From: Astragalus membranaceus
Taxonomy: Eukaryota; Streptophyta; Magnoliopsida; Fabales; Fabaceae
DNA: 64,000 nucleotides
NCBI GenBank assembly: GCA_039519185.1
Contig: CM076849.1
Coordinates: forward strand, 72,287,784 to 72,351,783
Reading direction: 5' to 3'
Made by a program: the position numbers and the translations under genes. The first letter of the stretch is position 1. Each line of letters begins with the position of its first letter. This document shows positions 52,683 to 61,621 of the stretch, one piece after another. The notes under the pieces were generated by a model. That model was not told the origin of the DNA and searched no databases. It worked only from the letters and a program-made list of their open reading frames with translations.

Positions 52683-54863
52683 ATGACTCGACCAGTGGGG
52701 CAAAGTTCTGTACAAGCCCGGTCGTCCTCTTGTGACGATGAGTCTTCCTCTGGGTCTTCAACCCTGAATTGGACTTCCTCTGGTGAATCCGGAACTCGGC
52801 CGGACAAAAATAGGGCGCCGTTAACTGAGGCTGTAGTCGATGACGCCGTAGAAAGCAACGCACGGGTTGCCACTGATGAAGGTATTGAGCCGGCCGCGGC
52901 CAACGGCACTGCGACGGCCGACAGAGGCCAACAAGGCGACCAACGAGAAGATCCTGAGGTCGCAGCTGAAAAGGACATGTCTTGGGTTTCACTTAGCCTG
53001 AGAGGTCAACGTAGCAAAATTCAACAGGGGAGCCAGGACATAGCATATCTCCCGACCGGACTAAACGAAGGGTGGAGAATAGAAGGCATGGGAAAAGGGG
53101 AAGACATCGCGACCTGGACAGACGTGCTAAAATTCACGATGTACCGCATCGTTGTCGAACGCATGGGCATAATTCCGCCGTTTACCAAGTTCCAATGCCA
53201 GGTCTTACGTTATCTTCAGGTCGCCCCCTCTCAACTGAACCCGAACGCTTGGGCGTTCTTGCAGGCGTACGAAGATGTTCTTGTAGTTCTGAAACGACCG
53301 GTCTCCATAAGATTATTCTTCACATTGTTTGAAATGAGCTACATTTACGAGAAAGGTTCCAAGGGCGCCCGTAAGGAAGCAGTTTCGTTCAAACACCGCT
53401 CGACATACAATTTTCTCAAGCCTTATCTGGAATCACTGACGACCGGGTGGAAGAGAGAATTCTTTTGGGTCGTTCCAAACTCGGTCGAGGCCCTTCGAAG
53501 GATCGCCCAGATGTCAACAGATGATCGGGAAGGAATGCCCATGTTTCCCACGGTGTGGAGTTTTACCCATTTCTTGAAAAAACCGGGCGAGTACGCCTTT
53601 AAGGAAACAGAACTTGACGACCTGGATAGGGGGACGATCCATAGGCTGAAAAAGATTGCGTCCCTAGTCCCTGAGGGGCGCATCAAGGTCAAGAAAATTG
53701 TGGACGCTCGTGGCCAGAAAGAAGTCAAGGCCGCTCTTGGTTGGTGGTCGCTCGCCTAGTTTATTTTCTGTCATTTCGTTTTATTTAACTGTTTCTGACC
53801 ATCTACTTTTGTCTTTGCAGTTGACATGGCGAACATGAACGACTACGACCTCTTGGACCAATGGGCGGCCGAGGATGGTGAGACTTCGCCCATCCGCGGA
53901 ATTCCTGAAACTCAACCTGGGGTTACGCCCCAAGCTGCCGGAACTGGATCTCAGCCCGATCGTCAGACTCCTCGAGCGGGCACACCAAATCAAGCCATTG
54001 ACTTGGGCAGCCCACTTCAAAATCAAGGAAGGTCCAAGAGGGATCGGTCGGTTGATCGTGGGGGTCAGAACAAGAAGCACAAGAGTGGCAAAAGCCATGG
54101 GCACTACCGGTCGCCTAAAATCGACCTGCTTGGATTGGGCGATCAGGACTGCGCTCGTTTCAAAGAAGAACCATTTGAGGTGATGGCCGATGCGATGAAG
54201 GCCGCTGGAATTCTTTTCAAAAAATACCAAGATGAGGAAGCAGATCGCATGGAAGGTAGGCGCCTTGCCAATAAATATTCATTGCTTGAAGACGATCTAG
54301 TTGATAAAAATTTTAAACTAAACTCTGCCTTGTCGTTGCTCGCAGAAGTGAGGGGTGAGCGAAATGATTTGCTCAAGAAGATGAAGGAACTTGAACCGAA
54401 AATCAAGGAGATCGCTGACAACGAGGAGAAGCTTGACAATGCAGAACGCCAACTTGTGGCCGCTGTTGCTGCTCAAACTGCGGCCAAGTCTGCCCTGGAC
54501 AAGGCGATCGTCGACAAGAAAACAGCTGAAAAAGAGGTCGAACGCCTCACTTCAAAGAATACAGAACTGTCGAACCAGATCGCTGGACTAAAAAATGACC
54601 TGGATGCCATGGAGGAGGAAAAGAACAAGTTTCAAGGTCGTTACAAAGACGTTCTTGACCAGGCGAAGGGAGCTGCAGAGGGTCAATTTGAGAATGCGGT
54701 CAGTCAGATTAAGCTCCTCTACCCTGATCTGGGGGTCGATCGCGAGGTCGTGCAATGCAGACATCGTGTGATCGAGCAGCAAATCGTCCGTCCCAAGAAA
54801 ATGCTGAAAGGGAAGGTCGTTCAAGAAGAGGCGGTCATCTACCAGGCCCCTAGCGACTCTTAA
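52683..54863 (+). CDS. Tat-2 antisense gene: gypsy-type transposon domain plus coiled coil, 699 aa
   Basis: Exons 52683-53739 and 53821-54863 flank an 81-bp intron (CTTG|GTTGGT ... GTCTTTGCAG|TTGAC). Joined length is 2100 nt, exactly 700 codons with the TAA. Exon 1: Ser/Asp/Thr-rich N-terminus, then GWRIEGMG, LKFTMYRIVVERMG, FQCQVLRYLQVAPSQLNPNAWAF, IRLFFTLFEM and SFTHFLKKPGEYAF, the plant putative gypsy-type transposon domain (Transposase_28). Exon 2: acidic start, Lys/Arg-rich KRDRSVDRGG and KKHKSGKSHG (possible nuclear signal), then about 200 residues of coiled coil and a conserved end (LYPDLGVDREVV). Unspliced, exon 1 stops at 53757-53759. It runs opposite to pol. Homolog: Tat-1 antisense gene. 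Function unknown. Confidence 0.8.
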
Positions 54864-55469
54864 ACTTGTAATCTTTTGAGTTCTGTAATCTTGGATTTTG
54901 CACTTTTGGCCCGCCCGCGAGCGGTGTATTAATGGGCGCCTTGGATACGACCAAGGCGTCCTCGTTTGTACTTAATGACAATTTAGCGCTTTGTTCGCCT
55001 GTTATTTTCAATGAACTTTGGCCTGTTTAATTGCTCTTCAATTGAATTCGATTCTTTTTTGCTATGGTCGGTCGCGCCCGACACAATTTTTTATGGACCA
55101 ATCGATGGTCCTTCGTTGTGGCAGATTGTTTGTTGGCCACATTACTAAGGGTAATTTGTTTACCTCGCTTCGTGGGTCGCTTGTTTATCCACACTTGGGC
55201 CAATCGATGGCCTTTCGTATAGGCCGCTCGGCGGCTCTCGTTTGGGCCATTCGATGGCACTCTTTTAGGCCGCTCGGCGGCTCTCGTTTGGGCCATTCGA
55301 TGGCACTCTACTGGTCGCTCGACTACTACTCGCATGGTGAGCAACCGTGCATACAATTTGCAAGAAATAAAGTACACAAGTCAAATTTTAAGGTCGGTCC
55401 TCAGTAAAAAACCCATGTGGGGAAAAAGAGCGACCGCCTGTTCTTTATTGATCAATTAGTGTTTTCAAC
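54864..55469. other. Convergent intergenic region of Tat-2
   Basis: Lies between the 3' ends of the antisense gene (+) and of pol (-). Short dyads GGACCA-ATCGA-TGGTCC (55095-55111) and GGCCA-ATCGA-TGGCC (55198-55212) are followed by two 46-bp units (AGGCCGCTCGGCGGCTCTCG...) at 55221 and 55267. No coding frame supported. Confidence 0.6.
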
Positions 55470-56705
55470 TTAAACATAATACTTTCTCAACTTGTCAGCC
55501 TTCCATGTTCTGGGGATGGTCGCCCCTTCCATGGTTTCTAGCTCGTAAGCTCCCTTTCCAGTCTTGCTGATAACACGGCATGGTCCTTCCCAATTAGGGG
55601 CGAGCTTTCCCTGGCGAGCGTTCTTATTCCCCACGTCGGCCCTCTTAAGGACGAGCTGTCTAATGGAGAACTCCCTCTTCTGGACGCGAGCGTTATACCT
55701 GGCAGCGACCTTCTACTTGATGAGTTGCTCCCTAAGTGATGCCTTGGTTCGCAGCTCATCAACCAGGTCGAGCTCTTCTCTTATTGCTCGCTCATTTGTG
55801 GCCGGGGTTGGTGGGTTGGTCGTCCTCCAACTTAGCTCTCCCATCTCAATCGGGATGACAGCGTCAGTTCCGTAGACAAGTCTAAATGGTGACTCCCCGG
55901 TCGATGAGTGGGGGGTCGTTCTGTAGGCCCAAAGGACCGACTGTAGTTCTTCTGCCCAATTGCCCTTGGCTTCATCCAACCTTCTTTTCAGTCCGCGTAG
56001 TACTACCCTGTTGGCCGCTTCTGCCTGGCCATTGGTTTGCGGGTGCTCGACCGAGGTGAAACGCTGTTTCACACCTAGGCCGGCCAGCATTTCTCCGAAC
56101 TTTCTGTCTTCGAACTGAGTTCCATTATCAGTCACCAGTTGTTGGGGCACTCCAAAGGGGGCGAGCACGTTTCTCCCAAAAAACTTAGATACCTTCGCTG
56201 AGGTAATGGTTGCAAGTGGCTCTGCTTCTATCCACTTAGTGAAATAGTCGATCGCAACGATCAGGAATTTCAACTGACCTGGTGCAGGTGGAAAGGGGCC
56301 GAGCAGGTCCATGCCCCACCAAGCGAACGGCCATGGTGGGGTTAGGCTGTGTAGTTCTGATGAGGGCGCTATATGTACGCCGGCATGAATTTGGCATTTC
56401 TTGCACTTCTGAACAAGTATATTAGCATCCTCATCCATGGTCGGCCAATAGTATCCGGCCCTGAGCGCCTTCTTAGCAATCGACCGACCACCTTGATGGC
56501 TACCACAATCGCCTTCATGTATATCCCTGAGTACATGGTCGGCTTCGACCGACGTAAGGCATCTCAGCAATGGGGATGAAAAGCCCCTTCTATACAGTCT
56601 TCCTTCGATCACTAAGTACTTGGTCGCCCGCAACCTCAGGAGCTTTGCTGCCTTCTTGTCGCAAGGTTCTACTCCATTGAGAATATATTGCAAGATAGGA
56701 GTGAT
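55470..56705 (-). pseudogene. Tat-2 integrase with nonsense codon
   Basis: - strand from 56705: ITPILQYILNG, zinc motif HEGDCGSHQGG ... CKKCQIHAG, core WGMDLLGPFPPAPG, VTDNGTQFEDRKF, HPQTNGQAEAANRVV with the catalytic Glu, and WAYRTTPHSSTGESPFRLVYG. TAG at 55713-55715 interrupts, probably from CAG. The frame then continues with VAARYNARVQKREF, LAPNWEGPCRVIS and KADKLRKYYV to the TAA at 55470-55472. All three catalytic residues are present upstream of the stop. Confidence 0.9.
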
Positions 56706-57892
56706 TCAGTCTTTGTCCAAGTCGACCGCTAGAATGGCTAACGGTTGGGCAGGCTTGGTCGATACGCTCGGCCGCGTTAACGTTTCTTGGATTAGACTTC
56801 TGTGGTTCCCAGGAGTCTTTGTACTGGCTAACTTCGATAGGATGTCAGCCCGAACGTTCTCTGTCCTGGGGACGTGCTTAACTTCTGCTCGGTCGAATTG
56901 CTTGAGCAGATCCCTTACCTTGGCCAAATAATTCTTCAAGACGTCGTCCTTTGCGTCGTATAGGTCTTGAATTTGGGAGACTACCAGTAGAGAGTCAGAG
57001 TGAAGTTCAACACGGTCGACGTTGAACTCTTTGGCTAGCTGCAGCCCGGCGATGCACGTTTCATACTCGGCCTGGTTGTTTGAAGTGTGAAACGCGAAAG
57101 TCAATGACATTTCAACAGTAAGTCCTTCTGAGTTCTCAAGTATCAGACCGGCCCCACTTCCCTTGCTTTTCGAGGATCCATCTACGTGCAAAGTCCAGGT
57201 CGTGATGGCCTGACCGTCTGGTATTGGAGTCATCTCAGCGATGAAGTCGGCCAACACTTGGGCCTTAGCGGCCGATCTAGCCTCGAACTTGATCCCAAAC
57301 TCACTGAGTTCCACAGCCCACTTGATCATACGCCCTGCTAGGTCAGGTCGGTGAAGGATTTGCCTAATAGGCTGGTCGGTCCTCACCACGACCTGATGGG
57401 CCACGAAATAAGGGCGGAATCTACGAGTGGCCACAAGTAACGCTAAGGCTAGCTTCTCGATCTTCTGGTATCTGATCTCTGGGCCTTGAAATACCTTGCT
57501 GATGAAATAGACCGGGTTTTGCTTTAGGTCGCTTTCTCTTACGAGAACAGCGCTCATGGCTTCGTCCGATATGGCCAAGTATAAGTAAAGTGTCTCCCCT
57601 GGTTGCGGCTTGGTCATGATGGGCGGGTTGGTGAGTGCCGCCTTCAGCTCATCCAATGCTCGCTGGCATTGGTCGGTCCATTCAAACTCGACCTCCTTCT
57701 TCAAGAGCTTGAACAGTGGAAGCGATTTGCACGCTGATCTGGGTATAAATCGTGACAGGGCAGCGACCATGCCATTCAATTGCTGAATTTCTTTTTTCGT
57801 AGTGGGCGGCCTCATGTCGGCGACCGCCCTACACTTATCAGGGTTTGCTTCGATCCCTCGCTCTGTTAAGTGGAAACCCAGGAACTTGCCCG
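56706..57892 (-). pseudogene. Tat-2 RT C-terminus, RNase H and archaeal-type RNase H
   Basis: Resumes after the RT deletion with GKFLGFHLTERGIEANPDK and MRPPTTKKEIQQLNGM; then a degenerate RNase H (LYLYLAISDEAMSAVL, IEKLALALLVATRRFR). A linker leads to the second RNase H: LHVDGSSKSKGSGAG, NNQAEYETCIAGLQLA, HSDSLLVVSQI, NVRADILSKLAS. The dual RNase H is diagnostic of the Tat clade. TGA at 56706-56708 ends the frame; the expected residue is Trp, so TGG to TGA is likely. The next codons continue into integrase in the same frame. Confidence 0.9.
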
Positions 57893-60800
57893 CCCTTCCC
57901 TCGCGCCGGCGTTCTTCAGACCAAAGGGCATTACCTTGTACTGAAAATTTCCACGATCGGTCATGAACGCGGTCTTATGTCGATCGGGTGGGTACATAGT
58001 GATTTGGTTGTAACCTGAATAAGCGTCTAAAAAAGACAGGAGTTTGTAGCCCGCAGCCCCGTCGACCAGTTTGTCAATGTTTGGCAGGGGAAAGGCGTCC
58101 TTTGGGAATGCCTTATTCAGGTCGGTATAGTCGACGCACATGCGCCACTTACCATTTTTCTTCTTCACTAACACGACGTTGGAAAGACAAGTCGTATACT
58201 TAATCTCTTCAATGAAATTGGCCTTCATGAGGTCGTCAACTGCCTGTGCGGCCGCCAATGCTTTCTCTTCGCTCTGAGTGCGTCTCTTTTGTGCGACTGG
58301 TCTGGCTGTCTCATCAACGGACAGTTGGTGGCAAGCAATTTCTATTGGGATCCCGGGCATGTCTGATGCCCGCCATGCAAAAAGGGCTGCGTAATCCCTG
58401 AGGCAGGTGATGAGATCTTGCTTGACCTGTTCAGGTAGGTCGCTTCCCAACTTAACTGTCTTAGTTGGGTCGTCCGATAACTGAACATCGACCAATTCCC
58501 CGTGGGGCTCGGGCCTCTTCAGTTTATTCTTTAGCTCGCGGGCTAAATCGTCGTCGCCGTCCTCAGGGTCGCTATCTGGGTCGTAACGAGCATCCAGGTC
58601 GGCCACATTGACCTGATGCCCCTCTCCGAGATCCTGCGGTTTAGCACTTACCACCTCCATATCACAAATCTCTTGATAGAGGAAATGGCTCCTCATCGCC
58701 GCTTCCATGTCGGCCATTACTGTCACAATCTGGTCGCTTTTATTGTAGAACTTCATCTTTAAATGCATCGTTGAGGCTACGGCCTCCAATTTTCCCAGTG
58801 TTGGCCGGCCGATGATGCAGTGGTAACACGATTTGATTGGCAGAACTAAGAACGTCGTCCTGACCGTCCTGTACAACGTGCTGCCGTTCGTATCATCTCC
58901 AAAAGTAATAAGCAATTCTATCATCCCCAGGGGGTAGGTGGTCGCCCCATTGAACCCGGTCATTGGGGTTGGTACGGCTTGCGGAATAATTTCGCTCCTG
59001 TCCACGTTTAACTTGTCAATCAGTTCTTTAAACTTGATGTCGGCCGAGCTCCCTTGGTCGACCAGTATTCTTCTGACCTCAGTATTGGCCATTACGGCCG
59101 ATACTACCAAAGGGACGTAATTATTGATTTTGCCATCGAGCAAGTCTTCGTCCCCAAAAGAAATGGGCGGCCTATTCGAGGCCGGCCGTGGGGTTGAAGT
59201 TGAGCCGACCATCATAAGTTCATTCCACTTCCTCTTCATTGCCTTGTTGGACTCTCTGATATCCAACGGATTACCTCCATGGATGACCATGGCTACATTG
59301 CGGCCCTTCGACTGTCTGGGGTCGCGATCTTCCTCAGAATTATCACGCGATCGCTCGACCGTCGAGTTGACGATCGCTTTGCCTCTGTCATTGGTATCAT
59401 GCCCCTTACTCTTGTGGTATCTACAGTATTTCTTGGTAGGCCGACCACCTTTCTTCAACACTAGAGGATCAGGTCGCCTAACACCAGTGAACTCGTTGTT
59501 TTGGCACTCCGTGAAGATCTGCGCGATCGGAGTGTTCAACTTCGTACGATGCTCGTACTTCTTAGGCCGGTACTCGGGCTTACTGTCACGATAGTTTTCT
59601 TGCCCCTTGGCCGGCCTGCTGTTCTCTTCTTTGGGACGCGCGCGAGCGCCCTTGTCAGAGGCCAATTGTTCTTCATAGCCCATATGGTCGTTGGCCCTTC
59701 TAAGGAACAGGCCGAGGTCGTAGTAGTGGTTCAATGAGAAATCTTCAGCAAATATGTGGTTCTTTCTTATACCACGTTTGAGATACTTCAGTTTGTCCGT
59801 GTCTGATAGGTTGCGGACTGTGTCAGCCTCTGACATGAACCGATCGATGAACTCCCTCAATGGTTCGTTCTCTCCTTGGACGACCGAGTCCAAGTGCTCT
59901 TCATAACGATACTGACAACGGTTGGCTGTATAATTGGCCAAGAACATTGCCACAAGACCTTCCCAAGAAGAGATGGTGTTGGGACGTAGGGATTCCCACC
60001 ATTCTAACGCCCGACCTTCGAGCGACTGAGGAAAAAGTCTGCACTTCATCGTCCGACCTAGCTCTCTATAGCTACAGTAGTTGTTGAAGTACATGAGGTG
60101 TTTATCGGGATCCCCGCGGCCGTTAAACTTGTTCAGGTTCGGGGGCTTCCTCAGATCCCTTGGAATGCGATAACGTCTGATTTCGCTGGTGAAGGGCCCT
60201 TGTCCGGTCGGGATGTAATTCTGCCCATAGGGCTGCATGGCGGCATAAGTTTGGTCGATGGGCAGACCGTAAAGGCCGACCGGCTGACCAAGGAATCTGT
60301 CGGCAATTGGAGGGGGTCCATAGGGTCCATTGTATTGTGGAGCATGCGACGACGACCGTCCTCTAGGCCGCTCTGAATAGTTTCTTCTTGGTCGGCTGAT
60401 GGCACGGGAGACATCTCTAATCTCCCCGTTGCGGTAGTCATTAAACTGCTCATACGAGTCCCACGACCTGCTTCTTGATCGGCGGGATCCTGAGGACTCG
60501 TTGGACGAGTATCTTGTTGGCGACTTGCCTGACTCTGGTCGGTAGCTCGAGTCAGCATAGTCGTAATCTTCCACGGGGGAACGGCGGTGGCGTCTTCCTC
60601 GATGAGGAGGCGACCTGTGGACAATCGCCCTTCTTGAAGGATTGCGTTGGGATACGCTTTGACGAGGAGGAACTTCTCTTGGTGGCGGTGAACGATGTGA
60701 CCGAGATGGTTGACCTTGACGACCGTTATCCGCACGCGGGCGGATCGAGATCGACCCTCTCTCATAGCGATCGATCAGCTCATCTCGATCAGCAATCACT

Positions 60801-61063
60801 TGATTCTTACTCTCCAGAATTTGCATGAGTGCTTGGGTCACATGCTCTGGCAATGTTTCTGCGATTCCAGCTTCGGCCAGCTCGGCCGGTAGTTGCTGGA
60901 CCGGTTGGATGACTGGCCCGTGGCCACCCTGCACTGAGGGTTCTCGGCGAGGCTCGCCTTGTGATTCATGAATTGACACAGGCACGCCCTCTGGGGTCTG
61001 TTGAGGTCGGTCCTGTCCAGAGGGGTTGAGCCTGGAAGAAGTGCGTTTCTGACGTGGCGGCAT
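57866..61063 (-). pseudogene. Tat-2 gag, protease and N-terminal RT
   Basis: The frame opens inside the LTR, but the ATG at 61061-61063 (MPPRQKRTSSRLNP), just after the primer site, is the likely start. An Arg/Ser/Pro-rich N-terminus precedes the gag domain (RDLRKPPNLNKFNGRGDPDKHL, FPQSLEGRALEWWESL, LREFIDRFMSEADTV). The zinc motif is truncated (CRYHKSKGHDTND without its last Cys). Protease: ILVDQGSSADIKF, IIGRPTLGKLEA. RT: NVVLVKKKNGKWRMCVDYTDLNKAFPKD, FLDAYSGYNQI, VMPFGLKNAG. There it breaks: the palm with the Y-x-D-D box and about 65 residues are deleted and the frame shifts, ending in a false stop at 57866. Confidence 0.92.
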
Positions 61064-61090
61064 GGTTGGATGTGGAATAGCACTCGGGCC

Positions 61091-61107
61091 TCCCACTGTG
61101 GTCGCCA
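61091..61107 (-). other. Candidate Tat-2 primer binding site
   Basis: On the - strand TGGCGACCACAGTGGGA starts 2 nt inside the 5' LTR, where the primer site should be. I cannot assign the tRNA with certainty. Confidence 0.55.
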
Positions 61108-61109
61108 GT

Positions 61110-61437
61110 TGATCGTACCTGATCAATACGATGTGTTGCTGCTGTCTGATGATGTTGCTCGGTCGTTGGGATGAAGGACCGAGTTCTGGGCCGCACGCGG
61201 GTGGTACCTGCAAAGGCACTCCAACGCTCAAGTCAGAGGTGCTTCAACGGGCAGGGTCACAAGGTGAGTAAAACGTACCTGAAGCCACATGCTAGTGTGG
61301 TATATATACTGTTGACTGCGCAGGCGTTCTAGCTGTTGCGCTTATCTCGGAGCCGGCCGCGTCTTGCGGAGCAAGCCATGTATTGGGCCACGCTGGGCCT
61401 GTTGGGTGAAATTGGGCTTCGAGCCCACTCCGGAACA
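61110..61437 (-). repeat. Tat-2 right (5') LTR
   Basis: 328 bp, + strand TGATCG...CCGGAACA. Target copy CTTTC follows at 61438-61442. Confidence 0.95.
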
Positions 61438-61442
61438 CTTTC

Positions 61443-61621
61443 TAATTTTTTTTTATGGGATTATTTACTTTTTCATTGTCTTTAAATAAATTTAAAATAT
61501 ATATGTTAAAATTAAATTTCTAATATTTATTGATTACGGAAGGTTATAACATCTCCTACTTTTTGATTTTTATAGTAAAAATTGAACCATAACAGTTTTT
61601 TATAATGCAATTACGAATGAG
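61443..61621. other. AT-rich spacer between Tat-2 and the LINE
   Basis: AT-rich with T runs. No frame, repeat or element boundary that I can support other than the Tat-2 target copy on its left. Confidence 0.5.

Larger units (their letters stand above)
51664..61437 (-). mobile_element. Tat-2: young Tat-lineage Ty3/gypsy element with antisense gene
   Basis: Two 328-bp LTRs (51664-51991, 61110-61437) differ at 5 positions. The target duplication CTTTC is exact (51659-51663, 61438-61442). The polypurine tract at 51992-52005 and candidate primer site at 61091-61107 set - sense. Order along the sense: 5' LTR, gag, protease, RT, RNase H plus a second archaeal-type RNase H (a Tat hallmark), integrase, then an antisense two-exon gene, then 3' LTR. 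Pol is disrupted; the antisense gene is intact. Base composition is clearly more GC-rich than the neighbours. Confidence 0.95.

Noticed and set aside
59124..60828. Long + strand frames across Tat-2 gag
   Set aside because: They mirror the GC-rich gag on the - strand, where the domain motifs are; they show no motifs themselves.
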